Assembly (NCBI RefSeq): GCF_018873765.1
Contig: NC_057925.1
Span: forward strand, 42,873,010-42,937,009
Reading direction: 5' to 3'
DNA: 64,000 nt
DNA from: Telopea speciosissima
Taxonomy: Eukaryota; Streptophyta; Magnoliopsida; Proteales; Proteaceae
Below are positions 9,176-20,489 of this stretch, piece by piece; positions within the stretch are counted from its first letter, which is position 1; each line of letters begins with the position of its first letter. Position numbers and translations under genes: made by a program. The notes below the pieces were generated by a model that had not been told where the DNA came from, did not search any database, and was given only the letters and a program-made list of their open reading frames with translations.

Positions 9176-12100
9176 TTAAACCTGTTTATTTTTAAAATGT
9201 GAACGACAAAAACCACAGTTTTTATGATTGTAGGCGCAGCGGACGGAGGGTCGCTGGGCGTGCACCCAGGGGAAAGAAAGAAAATGGGAAAATAGAAATC
9301 GCCACCTAGATTTATGGTCTAGGACCCATGAATGGTGCCCCTCCTTCGCAGAAGGGGTGCTAATTTAACTCCAATGACTCAATGGATGGTCTGCCCCAGA
9401 TCTCTGGGTAAGTGTCAAGTTACGGGCTGGGAAGGTGTTAGGCACCCAGCAACCGCCCGGTCGACGGTCGGTCTTCCTAGACCAAACTCTATTGTGTACT
9501 GTTGTTTTATACATATTATGTACCTAATTAAACTAATGTTTTTTTTGAAGATTTTTTATTATCTTAATTGAAATTTATGAACCTAGTTAGGCTAATTAAG
9601 ATTAATGTTTTAATCCTGATTACTATCACTAGGCTAGATGGTTATGTACATTATGCATCATAGTTAAGCTAATTAATGGATTTTACCTAAATTAGAAAGC
9701 CTAACTCTATGGTCTAAAACATGGTTGACTGTAAAAAAGAAAACCAAGTCTAATTATATCATGGAGAAGGACAATTATATTGATAAGCAAAACAGCTTAT
9801 AGGCCAAAATAGCCAAAATTACGAAAATGCCACCAAAGGGCCAAAATATGTACAAAAGCATGAAATCATATTTAAATGCTGTAAATAAGCAAAACATGAT
9901 TAAATAACATTAACATCATGCATTTGGATCATCAAGAGCACATGAAATGGCAAGGAAATGTGGGGTGGTAAAAATTACCAAAATGCCCCTGTTATGGCAA
10001 ACATGTAGAAAATGCATGATAATTCATGAAAATGCTGATTTATGCTTAAAACATGTTTATTAAATGTTAAAACATGCGGCAAAAGTAACAGGAGCCTTTT
10101 CGGGGTCCTAAGCAAAGTTTGGTCACAAAATGACCAAAATGCCCCTAAGGGCAAAATGGCAAAAGTGTCAAAAGACACTTAGAATCATTGTAGGCATCGA
10201 AAGTGATGTTAAACATCCTAAAATGACTGAACACACCAAATGATATTTCCAGAATGATAGCTTAGGCCCACATTTGGTAAATTACCAAAATGCCCCTAGA
10301 GGGCGCAAATGACTTTGTATGCATATCTATCAAGCATGATGGTCACGTATGCATATGAAAACATCCTAAACCATTCTAAAACAGCATGTCATGCATAAAA
10401 ACATTTTTTCCTATTTTTCCAGAATTTTTCATTATAATTAGAAAAATGACATTTATACCCCTAAATGAGGTGGGAAATGTATAAAAACTATCAAACATGC
10501 ATGTCAGTGGATAATGATTCCATAAAATCAAACATGATGAAATATGCATTCCATAATTTTTTTGTGAATTTTTATGCATTTATATTATTTTTAATATTTT
10601 CTGAAATGCTAAAAAAGAAGGTAAAACAAAGAAAAATACAAAATCCCCATCACAGATCTGAATTGGATCAAACCAGAGCCCATTCTCACTAATAAAAACA
10701 TGATATTTAACATGGTCATAACACTTTTGTCCAAATACCCACCCGCATGTTCAGATGTTATATAATCCAAAATCCTTTACAGGGGTAAAAATGTCACAAC
10801 AAATTTATTTGGAGCTTGATAAAATTAATGAATGTCAAACATAGTGACAAGCATCATCCCTGAAAATTTCATATTTTTATCACTCTTGAATTATTTTTAA
10901 CATTTTTATAACTGAAAAACAACCTTTGTTGTAAAGAAAATCAAAACAAATACTTAGAAATAATTAAAAAATATGGAAAAATACCCTTGAAGCGTGGAAG
11001 TGCCTGGGATCAGCTTGAGTAACCTTTTTTTTACCGTAAGTATCGCCGGAAACCTCCAAAAGCCGCTCCAAGTGTGGTTGCTCCGAATGGCAAGAGTGGT
11101 GAAGAAGGGGTATTTACAGAATTTTGTATCAGTAATGGAGCATAACCTATGGATAAGAAAATCATGGATGGAAAGAGGGGATCAAGGACTACGTGAAGGT
11201 AATTTCTCACTAATTTTCCTCCGTCTCTAGACCCTCCAAATGGCCTCCTATTTATAAGAGAAAATCTATTCGAGGAAAGGTCTCAAAGACCTTTGGGGCC
11301 TTAATGGCTGGGGATAAGGTGAGTGATGGGCTCGCTGGGCTTGCGTGTGCTTAGGCCTGCTGGGCAGCCTAGGCCGGTGCAGCCTTACCCTGGCTCAGGC
11401 AAGTGGGCATGGGGCCATGTGTGGCTCAGTCTATATGGTGGGGGCTTGTCCCCTGCCGACTGTCCAGCTGGGTCGGGTTAGGCCGGGTTGATCCGGTCGG
11501 GGCAATCCGGTTTGACTCGGATCGGTCAAATTTTTTTTTTCTCTCTTTCTCAAAGATTCCATTTTGAAGGTCCACGTTCAAATGCTAATATCTCCAAAAC
11601 CAAATGGCCGATTTTGACATACCACATATTGCCGCGAAGGTCCTAACACGTACTTTCCATCCGTGTGGTAGATATGGCCTGATTTTGCCTAAAAATGGCA
11701 TGGATATCGAGAAAAGCACAAAAATGGTGTTTCACGCCGATCAAGGTCCAAATGATACCAGAATTACATGAAACTTTATGTGTGAGCACAACATTACCAA
11801 ATAAAGTTATCCAAATGGTTTCAGGTCACATCGGGTGGCTAGGGTACCAATAACCATGCCAGGGGCAAAACGGTTATTTTTCACAAAAATTATCCGATTT
11901 GGCCGAAACTTTACGTGAAAGCTTAATATGAACAAATGAGGTCATCCAAAGTGTTTCAGACTAAATCGGGTGGTCCAGATACCGAGAATCATGCTAGGGG
12001 CAAAACGATCATTTTCACAAAGGTGTTGGATTCGGGTGAAACTTCAAATGTGGACTTAAAATGGTTAAATACGGTTATGTTAGGGGTTTAAGCTCTATTT

Positions 12101-12231
12101 GGGACAGTTGATTACAAAAAGTGGGGTAGGGATAATTTGATAATTCTTGCCATTCAGTCACCACACGAGTTACGAACTTTACCATCATTGCCAAGACACA
12201 CTTCCAAGGTGTCAAAATGTGGTGTCTACAC
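9176..12231. mobile_element. LTR-like repeat of a large retroelement (possibly a solo LTR)
   Basis: Non-coding ~3 kb block. Near 9300-9460 it has a conserved-looking stretch ('GCCACCTAGATTTATGGTCTAGG', later 'GTTACGGGCTGGGAAGGTGTTAGGCACCC') of the kind found in LTRs of large plant retroelements. It continues with an AT-rich minisatellite (9770-10620) and ends near 'GTGTCTACA' at about 12231. A diverged relative lies at 59.8-62.1 kb. No gag or pol is present, and no target-site duplication was found, so the exact ends and the orientation are uncertain. An old fossil. Confidence 0.45.
9770..10620. repeat. Minisatellite, ~155-bp unit, about 5 copies
   Basis: The anchor 'ACCAAAATGCCCCT' (variants) recurs at about 9824, 9980, 10136, 10287 and 10443, i.e. 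every 151-156 bp. Each copy also carries 'AAACATG'/'GCATG' motifs. It lies inside the LTR-like repeat. Confidence 0.7.
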
Positions 12232-12376
12232 TGACATGCACAATTTGCCGATTCTGTTCCTCTGGGATTTCTCCAATTGTATTGACATAAATTATTGGGA
12301 ACCGATGTACCTAGTTGGTTACTTCCCTTTTCGAGTTCACCAACGAAAAATTATCACCTCCATTTCCCTACCTGGC

Positions 12377-12502
12377 CCAGCCCAGCCCAGCCCAATTCCC
12401 CCAGTGTCTGTAATAAGGGGGGGGGGTTGGACTCCATTAGGGTAGGGGTAGGGTGGTCATTGTCCCACTTATTAGAGACACTTGGGGAACTGGGCCGGAT
12501 AG
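12377..12502. mobile_element. MITE with ~30-bp terminal inverted repeats
   Basis: Left 'CAGCCCAATTCCCCCAGTG' + 'TCTGTAATAAGGGG' matches the complement of right 'CCCACTTATTAGAGACACTTGGGGAACTGGGCC' imperfectly. The interior holds 'GGGTAGGGTGGTCATTGTCCC'. A related copy lies at about 29,695-29,845. Confidence 0.55.
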
Positions 12503-13160
12503 AGAACTGGAGGGGACAAAGATCTGTTCACCAACCCACTTCCATTAAAAGTATATATGCACATCCCCTAGATTTTTATCGTTTCAAGGGCACGATCCCC
12601 AAGTGCACGTCCATTATATGTATACATTTCTACTTTTTTCCTTTATTTTGGCACAATGTAGACTTTTAAAGTATTCCGTTTAGTGTACATAGTACTTTCA
12701 AACTCATAAAATAGCATGTTTGCTTTTCCTTTCCTAATATTTAATGCATCATGATTTAGCCATCTATGTTGGTATAAGGCATATTATTATGAGAGAACAT
12801 TTGAAACCTAGCATCTAGTAGAAATACTGGTTTAACCGGGGGAGAACACATTCTCATTTTCACAACCTGACTACTTACTCAAAATCTCTGACTAGATCAT
12901 ATGGAATCATATAGCCTTTTCCAGTCCCAAGAGATTGGGCTACCACTTGTTGGGTCCTAGGCCCAAACCCTATGTAGCGACTCCTATTTCTTTAAATGTA
13001 TAAAGCATGATCTCATCCCCTTTATTCTCAATAATGAATACATAGGTAACAAATTAATACAGTATCAACCATAAAAGGATCACAAAAAGACTACCCCCCA
13101 CTTCGGGAAGGAGGGATTTTCATTTTTTCCTCCTCCAGGGGGGGTGTCTAGTCGCAGTAC
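12503..13160. other. Intergenic, nothing recognised
   Basis: AT-rich DNA with short open frames only. A G/C-rich imperfect inverted repeat (CCCCCC...GGAGG / CCTCC...GGGGGG) lies at about 13,095-13,145. Confidence 0.5.
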
Positions 13161-14480
13161 CCACAGATTACAACTACTTTAAGCGAGATGTTTTTTATTT
13201 ATAAATTATCTCATTTCATAAGGGTTTCTACATGAAGGATTCAACAAATAACTACATGTAGTAGTGCCTAATGGTAGGTGAACTTGAACTTTGAAGCTTT
13301 GGACGATGGTCTTGGATGGTGGTTGGACGATGGTTGTTGTCGATGTTTAATTTCAAAAGTGTTCCCTTGTACCCTCACACATTGGGAAGTGAAATGATAA
13401 CTTTGCCCCTCTCCTTGGATGTTTGTGTGTATGTTTCTATTAATGACTTCTAACTTGGTCATGGAAAGGCTCCAAGAAGCGTACAGACTTTTAAGGGATA
13501 AAGTTTACTGCCTCTGAGAGACGGGCAACAAATGATGGAAGAAAATGAGACTGATTTCTTAGCTCTGATACCAAATTAAAGAGGTACAAAGAAGAAAATT
13601 AAAAAAATCTTTATTCAAGAAAACTTCAACAACTATGGGAAGAGAACTGATTTACAATCTATTGGGATTACGACTACTTGAAGTGGGGTGATTTTGATTT
13701 ATAATGTATCCCCTTTCACAGGGGTTTCTACATGAATGATTTCAACAAATAAAAACTACACGTAATGTTGTCTACTGGTAAGTGAGCTTGTATTTTAAGG
13801 CTTTGGACAATGGTATATGACAGTGGTCTTGGACGAGAATTGGATAGTGGTTGGATAGTGGTTGTTGTCGATGTTTACTTTCGATAGTATACCTTTGTGC
13901 CCTTTCACATTTGGCAGTGAAATGAAAACTCCGTCCCTCCCCTTGGATGCTCGTGCGCATGCTCCCATTGGCAACTTCTAACTTGGTGGTAGAAGAAGTA
14001 CAAGAAGCTCACAGACTTTTGAGGTTGAAGTTTACTACCTCTGAGAGATGGGCAATGAGTGGTGGAAGAAGATGAATCCAATTTCTTGGCTCTGATACCA
14101 AATTAAAGACTTACAGAGAAGGAAACTTAAAAAATCTTTATTTGAGAAAGTTTCAATAAAAATGAAAGGAGAACTGATTTACAATCTATTGGGATTACAA
14201 CTACTTGAACTAAGATGATTTGATTTAACATAGTATCCCTTTTCATAGTAGTTTCTATATGAAGGATTTCAACAAATAACAACTACACATAATGATACCT
14301 ACAAGTAGGTGAACTTTGACTTTGAAGCTTTGGACGATGGTCTTGGATGGTGTTTAGATGATGGTTGGACAATGGTTGTTGTTGATGTTTACTTTCGTCA
14401 GTGTCCCATTGTGCTCTCTCACATTGGGCAGTGAAATGACAACTGAACCCCTTCCCTTTGATGCCCGTGTGCATACTCCC
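13160..14480 (-). mobile_element. Tandem array of three units derived from an LTR element (TRIM-like)
   Basis: Three copies of a ~500-527 bp unit start near 13,166, 13,666 and 14,193 (anchor 'GATTACAACTACTT'). All carry a 'GGTTTCTACATGAAGGATT' block and a 'GTTGTTGTCGATGTTTACTTTC' block. The first two end in GCTCTGATACCA (13,562-13,573 and about 14,089-14,100), the complement of the tRNA-Met primer-binding site used by Copia-type LTR elements. That suggests LTR-plus-leader units repeated head to tail on the minus strand. The third unit is cut short. There is no coding capacity. Confidence 0.5.
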
Positions 14481-14713
14481 ATTAGCCCCTACGCTGGTGC
14501 AAGGGCCACATGCTTGGCAGCAATCCCTTCCCAATTAAATTAATTACTAGAAGGTGTTCTCAGAGCAAGCAACACATAGGAGCAAATTTCATGATGGAAT
14601 GATATCGTACATAGGAGGACAATGAGGTCATTTCATATGAGGAGAGAGATATATAGAAAGGGTGTTACCGTACCCTCCATTGGCGGCTCAAAGAATAATT
14701 TTCATTGATAATT

Positions 14714-14870
14714 TGAAAAACAAAGAAGACCGTCAGGCTACATGTCGCCGACACCCAGACATAGAAAAGGTGAAATAACCATCCCGCCCCCATGTGGAAT
14801 GAAAAATCTCCTCCCTATTGGATGCCCTACGCTGATGTAGGTTCCACATAGCCTGGGAGTGATTCCCCTC
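14714..14870. mobile_element. hAT-type MITE (family A), 8-bp duplication
   Basis: The end sequences are complementary ('GTCAGGCTACATGTCGCC' at left; 'TTCCACATAGCCTGGGAGTGATTCCCC' at right), flanked by TGATAATT (14,706-14,713) and TAATAATT (14,871-14,878), an 8-bp duplication with one mismatch. The interior resembles the other family A copies in reverse orientation ('GAATGAAAAATCTC'). Confidence 0.6.
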
Positions 14871-14926
14871 TAATAATTTTTTGGGACAATTTTTTTCTCT
14901 TTGGGAGTGTAGGATACACTCCTATG

Positions 14927-14960
14927 CTTTTCTTTCTTTCTTTCTTTCTTTCTCTCTCTC
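14927..14960. repeat. (CTTT)n/(CT)n microsatellite
   Basis: Tandem CTTT units followed by CT units. Confidence 0.85.
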
Positions 14961-15286
14961 CCTTTGAAATGACATCACTGCTCCCCTTTAATCGAACCAA
15001 AGGGAGTGTCATGAGTTGGTATTTTCTGTCGACGTAACATACACTCTTGGATAGATAACATTCTCCCTAATTTTTAAAATGAGGTTTCCTAAGATGTCAT
15101 GTGGGAAGAGTTTTCCACATCACATTAATGAACAACTCAACTAGATTAGTAAAGATTTGTCTGTCTGCCTTTAGAGATAAGACTTCCTTCTTTCTAAGCA
15201 GCTCTTCCCTTAAAGAGCAGTCGAGTTAGTCAAGTTTTGATCGATTTTGTTAGTTAAGGATAGAGGAGAGAGTGTAAGGGGTTGTC

Positions 15287-15288
<2 letters not shown>

Positions 15289-15342
<54 letters not shown>
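15289..15342. repeat. (GA)n microsatellite
   Basis: About 27 GA units in a row. The open frame across it on the minus strand (poly Ser-Leu) is a product of the repeat. Confidence 0.95.
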
Positions 15343-15347
<5 letters not shown>

Positions 15348-15640
15348 CTGGGTATTTGGCCTCATGGGAAAACTTTTTCCATGATTTACTTTCCCATGTT
15401 CCTATTTTTGGATCTGGATTACCTTTTCGTATTTGTATGCTTGTCATATAATTAGGTGATGACATGTGTCATTTTGCTTATATAAATATTCATTCATATC
15501 CTGTATGGTATGATTGTGCACCACTCGAGACTTGACTGAAATTTTGAGTTGTTGGATTATTCGATAATGTTAGTAGCAGATTATAGAAATATGTAATATT
15601 ATTGATACATTTGCATTTCTTCTAATAGTTAATAATTTTT

Positions 15641-15810
15641 GGGAGGGGGATCGCTACCAGGCTATGTGCCCCCTGCACCAACATGGGGGCCAATGAGATG
15701 CATGCGGGGGCATCCAACAAAGGTGGGACTTTTTATTTCATGGGGGTAGGGTGGTGATTTTGTCCTTCCTATGTTTGGACGCAGACGCCACACAACCTTT
15801 TTTTTCCCCT
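15641..15810. mobile_element. hAT-type MITE (family A), perfect 8-bp duplication
   Basis: 170 bp flanked by TAATTTTT on both sides (15,633-15,640 and 15,811-15,818). The left end 'GGGGGATCGCTACCAGGCTATGTG' and the complement of the right end 'CGCCACACAACC...CCCC' form imperfect inverted repeats. The interior carries 'CATGGGGGCCAATGAGATGCATG' and 'TTTCATGGGGGTAGGGTGGT', the family hallmarks. An 8-bp duplication is typical of hAT transposases. Confidence 0.75.
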
Positions 15811-15818
15811 TAATTTTT

Positions 15819-16165
15819 TAAAGAATTAATAACCTCAATGACACGAGATTTATTGCGCCCTATAGGTGACATTCAAAATTTTGAAAATATCATATTTATT
15901 ATTTTTAAATCCATCTCGTAAGTTCAATCACAAAGCGCTACATCATGTGATACAATCATATGTCAATTTTGATCAATATTAGGATGGTCAGGAAACAGTT
16001 CTATGTATGATGAGTCATATGATTGAGTTTGGTTATGAGATTTCGTAGATAGTATAAACTATTTTAAGAAGAAAAAAACAATAGATAACAAAAAAAAAGT
16101 ACATTATAGATAGCAAGAAAAAATTAAGTAAAGTTTCATTATTAGTTGATAAAAAGGAATAACTT
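15819..16165. other. Intergenic, nothing recognised
   Basis: AT-rich, only very short open frames. Confidence 0.5.
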
Positions 16166-16170
16166 CGAGG

Positions 16171-16300
16171 GGTGGGCCTCGGTGCAATGGTAAGGTTGTT
16201 CCATTGCAACCAAGTGGTTGTGGATTTGAGTCATGAAATAGCCTCTCCACATAGTGTGGGTAAGGCTGCATACATTATGACCCTTCCCAGACCCGTAGTT
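16171..16300 (+). mobile_element. Au SINE
   Basis: The sequence from 'GGTGGGCCTCGGTGCAATGG' through 'GGTAAGGCTGCATACATTATGACCC' and 'CCCAGACCC' is that of the Au SINE family of flowering plants, with its tRNA-derived head (A-box region 'GGTGCAATGGTAAGG', B-box region 'TGGATTTGAGTC'). The downstream end is diverged. It has no coding role; an open frame across it is accidental. Confidence 0.8.
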
Positions 16301-16399
16301 GTGTCTCAGGTAGTGGTTTTTCAGCATCTTCCACGGAAGCGGAATCTATTAGAGACGCCCTCCTATTATCCTACATTCTGAGTTTCAAATCTCTTGTCA

Positions 16400-17178
16400 T
16401 CACAAATGATTGTGCATCTGTGATTGCCACTTACTGAACAATTCTGAGATGGTAGGACAACAATCTCCATAATCAAAGACATCCTTTCCTTTATACATAA
16501 CTTTGACCATGTCTTTTTCTGTTATGCTCCAAGAGAGCTCACTTTTGAGGCACACCTTTTAGCCACTGGTGTCTCAAACTTCTGCTTTTCTCAGTTATGG
16601 CTAGTGAATCCATTACCAATCCTTGTAAATAGAGGACCTCCTCTTTCTGGTTGTTGGAGATTCTCCGTGAACCTTTTCTCTTCATGAAACTTTGTCGTAA
16701 AGTAATATGATAAAAATTAATTTCCTTATACATTCACTATATGAATTTGGGTGCATTTTAGTGTAACACCAAAGTGATGAATTGAGAAGTTGTAACCTTC
16801 TTTTGATTGTACCCTGCCTTATGCTATATTAACGGTAGAAAATGATTTTACAAATAGCTTTAAAATGGTTTACCATTATGTTATTCTCAATATTAGGCAT
16901 TGTCTTGCACTTCTTTCAAATATACATGTGAAATGATAAAATTTTACTCTCATTGAAAGAAAAAAAAGTGTGTCGGGCAAACAAGTAAAATTGCAATTTA
17001 TTTTTCACCAATTTTAATTACAACAAGAATTTCCCATGAATGAAAGAACTAAATAGTGAAGGTACCAAGATATTATAGGCTAAATATCTTTTCACATGAT
17101 TTCTTTGACATATATATTAAATGGGGATTTTCTTATTACACCCCTTAAAGTATCAAATAATATATAATATATTTTTTT
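16400..17178. other. Intergenic, nothing recognised
   Basis: AT-rich. Around 16,400-16,570 a decayed retroelement-like stretch may exist ('CHLLNNSEMVGQQSP'-like reading), too weak to call. Confidence 0.4.
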
Positions 17179-17372
17179 AGAGAAAGTTTTCCTCCACAAG
17201 GCGTGAATGATTCACCCACCATCCTAGGGTTCACCCATCCCTTATAGAGTTATAGTATGTTCTCATAATGCCCTCCCAGTGCCTACTCTCACCCATCCAC
17301 ACACCCGCAGTGAAGGGAATTAGTGAACGGATTCCCATTCACTGTGTAGAGGAAAATTCGGTCCTTTTTTTG
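17179..17372. mobile_element. MITE, ~190 bp, imperfect terminal inverted repeats
   Basis: Left 'GAGAAAGTTTTCCTCCACAAGGCGTGAATG' pairs with the complement of right 'CATTCACTGTGTAGAGGAAAATTCGGTCC'. Non-coding. Confidence 0.6.
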
Positions 17373-18390
17373 TTTACCCTATTAGTATAACATATTTTTT
17401 CTTTATGTGGTAAAATCCTATCATATCACTATGATAGCTCTTGGAAATGATTTGATGGTAAGTCGTTTTCAAATTATTTTAAAATTTATTTTTTTCATTG
17501 ACTTAAAGACTTTTGTGGATAAAACAAGGGGCAATCAAAAGACGTTCATGTGTTATAAATGCAACTATAGAGTTTTCATTTATAAATTATGGGCAAGAGA
17601 TGGCTACATCGCATGCTTTCTTGCATGCGGCGGATGGACCATTGGAGGTGCAACCATGAGAGGGGCAGGAGGTCTTTTCCATGGGGTTGGGGAGAGAGAC
17701 AAACATAGACTGGGTAGTCCAGCGGTGTGCCCAACTTTTCCCATAAATTATATTCATACAAATAGCCAATCAAATAGTTTGGGGGGCCAATCCACTCTTG
17801 TCCCCTAGGTTTGCCATTGACACTATGTATAGACCAGAATTTTGTTTGGATACTTAAAGAAAAATTCCTACATTTTATACGTCACTTTGTTACTTGGAAT
17901 TTTTTTCTTTTATTATTACTTTCAAAAAAACAAAAGAAAGTTTAAATTATTATTTGGACAACATTTTTCTAGTCCAATAAAGCCTAGGGAGTTTCTCTAG
18001 TCATTCTGTCATGTGGTAGATTTGATAGAACTGCAATTTCGTTGCCAGGTAGACCCGAAAATCTGCTATTTATAAAAAATGAAACTTTTATCAAAAAGAA
18101 ATATATGATTGAAAATATAAGGAAACATGTCAATACATGAGAGGGCATATGATTGAATCAAAGTCTGAAATTTGACATGTGGCAAATCGAAATCAGTAAA
18201 ATTACCAATACACTTACACGTGGCAAAATACATTGTCATTCTAGAGATACTCTCTAATCTTGCCGGACTAGAAAAACTTTTGCAAGTTGAGGGGTGAGGG
18301 AAGAGGGAGAGTCGAACCCATTGCCTTTTGGGAAGTATATTATTATACACCATTATGTTGTACTAATAAAATTATGTGCAACCTGTTTGA
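17373..18390. other. Intergenic with a possible MITE relic
   Basis: 17,600-17,740 contains 'GGGCAGGAGGTCTTTTCCATGG' and 'GACTGGGTAGTCCAGCGG', which resemble 32,650-32,720, so both may be copies of one small repeat. No gene is recognised. Confidence 0.4.
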
Positions 18391-18396
18391 ATGTTA

Positions 18397-18520
18397 AGCA
18401 GTGTTTGGTATGCATTCTAAGTCGATTTCGCATTCTCGAATGATAAAAATAGTTGTTTTTATCGCTGAGAATGCAAAACCAACATAGAATGCATTCCAAG
18501 AATGCATACCAAACACAACA
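18397..18520. mobile_element. Tourist-like (PIF/Harbinger) MITE, TTA duplication
   Basis: Terminal inverted repeats with core GTGTTTGGTATGCATTCT and AGAATGCATACCAAACAC, flanked by TTA at 18,394-18,396 and 18,521-18,523. The 3-bp TTA duplication is typical of PIF/Harbinger elements. A sister copy lies at 42,251-42,389. Confidence 0.8.
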
Positions 18521-18724
18521 TTAATTAACTAATAGAGGTTCATTGTTAATCATGGTTTTAGGTATTGTTTTTAGGATATCGGATTTGGCCATATCGGGCG
18601 ATCCAATACTGATGCTTGATTGATATTGTATCGATGGTATCAAAAAAGGGGAGGATAAACCAGTAAAAAACCCTTTATATCCATCATTTGAGGGGCAAAA
18701 CGACCCAATACATCCAACTGATGC

Positions 18725-18856
18725 AATCGATTGGTATTAGTATTGTTATCGATATCGGTATTGGCTGAGATTGATAAAGACACCATAACAACACTGATAC
18801 TGATACCAATACTAATAGCGATACCAATACCAATAGCGATACCAATACCAATACCT
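18725..18856. repeat. Short-period satellite (GATACCAATACCAATA-type)
   Basis: Degenerate 6-12 bp units of 'ACCAAT'/'GATACC'. Similar 'TACCTATACCTATA' units continue at 19,468-19,515 beyond the next element, so that element probably inserted into this array. Confidence 0.75.
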
Positions 18857-19466
18857 AAGGGTGTCAAACGGGACAGTTCTTTACCGGTTCTGGTCCCAAG
18901 AAGGCCAATCCTAGAACCGTCCCGTTTACATAACGTTCCCAAAACTAGGAACTGGTCCCATTTAATAATAGGACGGTTTGATTCCAATTCCTTAACGGTT
19001 CTAAACACTCAAAGCCTCAACAGTCAAATATGTACAAAATTCCTAAGTATATAGATAAATTTCTCAAGCATACAAATAATTGAATATATGTTCTAAGCAT
19101 AAAATAATCATGTTATTAATTCTTGAGCATACACTTACTCAACCAAGACCAAAATTTACGCTTACAAATCACTAACACCAAATCAAATTCAAATATGTTA
19201 TAACTATTAAGTATTAACTACCCCTAGATAAATACTTTAGGCATGTTAAACGAGTCCTAGCAGTTCTAGTTCTAGCTGGTTCCTTATTGGGATTTCGGTT
19301 CTAGATCCGTTGGAAAACCCGTCCGAGAACCATCCCGTCTCATTTAGCAAGTGGTCCCAAAACCAACTCCCAAAACCATCCCATTTAGTAATGGGATGGG
19401 TCGGTTATGGGTTTTAACGGGATAGTTCTGAGACGGTCCCGGTTCCCGCCCCAAATTGACACCCTT
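18857..19466. mobile_element. Non-autonomous hAT-like element, ~610 bp
   Basis: Ends AAGGGTGTCAA and TTGACACCCTT are a perfect 11-bp inverted repeat. Inward, 'CGGGACAGTTC' and its complement-like 'GAACTATCCCG'-type sequence extend the symmetry imperfectly. The flanking DNA on both sides is the same ACCAATA-type satellite, which hides the exact duplication. Confidence 0.6.
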
Positions 19467-19752
19467 ACCAATATCTATACCTATACCTATCAGATATACC
19501 TATACCTATACGGATATACAAATACTGGAGAGCAAGAGAGAGAGAGAGAGAGAGATGGTCAGATGGTCACCACCACTCACCAACGATGGGGTGTCTTGTT
19601 TCGATTTAGCGGAGGAAAACCTCTACCACCCACTAAATCCCACCAGCAAATATTACAAAAAATATAAAAGAATATTATTAATATTTGAGCAACCGAACCT
19701 TAAAGGCGATAATTTTAATTTCCTTTTTCATTCATCACCAACTCTCCATGGA
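19467..19752. other. Upstream region of GLDT with simple repeats
   Basis: Contains TACCTA units and (GA)n at 19,534-19,554. No known promoter element was identified with confidence. Confidence 0.4.
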
Positions 19753-19833
19753 GTGATGTTGCTCCTTTGAGTTCTTATCTCTCCCCCACCCATCTGTCTG
19801 GCTTAGTTCTGCGGGAAGAGGAGATAAATCTCA

Positions 19834-20475
19834 GTAAGGTCTTCTTCTTCTTCTTGGTTAGCTTTCACTTGACTTGCATTTCTCTTTTTCTGTGTTTGTT
19901 GAACAGCTTCTCCTGGCAATTAAAAAAAAAAAAAAAAAAAAAATTTCCCGATTGGTTGGAGGTTCGTGATTGATTGGCTTCTTTCAGCATTTCATTATTT
20001 CTTTTGATATTCATTTAGAGATCATCTGATTTATCTCCGTCTCTGCCCTTTTTCACATCTATACTTGTTCTTTGATTTAGTTGTGAATTGTCTATGGTTT
20101 TTTTTTCTCTAATATAGACATCTCTCTGTGTGTGTCTGTGTCACACAAATCCACGTGCAACCACCCCTGTTGATTGTTCTATTCAGAGCTCTTGGGGTGA
20201 GATTCGTAAACCCACTTAGAGATCACCTTCACCATCAGTTTTCTCGGAGGTTCTCTCCCTTGTTGTTTTCAATTTGTTGTCGTCTATTCCTTTGGAGATT
20301 TGTGTTGTTACTGTATTATCGGCAGAGACTCCTCTGTATGTCTAAATATTTTAATGCTACCATACGTTTCTTGCTTGACCTTTGTGCTTCTCTGTATTTC
20401 CAGAGATCCGGTTGGAGATTACTTACTCACAAGTCTCTTACATTCTCTTATCTGTTTCATCCCATGATGTTTCAG
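19834..20475 (+). other. GLDT: Possible 5'-UTR intron of GLDT
   Basis: A donor-like GTAAGG at 19,834 and an acceptor TTTCAG ending at 20,475, 14 bases before the start ATG, could bound an intron in the 5' UTR. It contains a poly(A) run at 19,920-19,942. This is an inference from splice-site likeness only. Confidence 0.4.
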
Positions 20476-20489
20476 GTCTTATCTGCAAA

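Noticed and set aside
9770-10620. Possible CRISPR-like array
   Set aside because: Unit is ~155 bp and diverged, in a plant nuclear context; it is a minisatellite.
15250-15465. Minus-strand open frame with a Ser-Leu repeat
   Set aside because: Created by the (GA)n microsatellite.
16172-16381. Plus-strand open frame
   Set aside because: It lies in the Au SINE and has no coding similarity.
18640-19054. Open frames rich in Ile/Pro/Gly on both strands
   Set aside because: Products of the ACCAATA-type satellite; no protein similarity.
20382-20489. In-frame upstream extension of GLDT
   Set aside because: No ATG in it; plant T-proteins start at MRGG, which fits 20,490.
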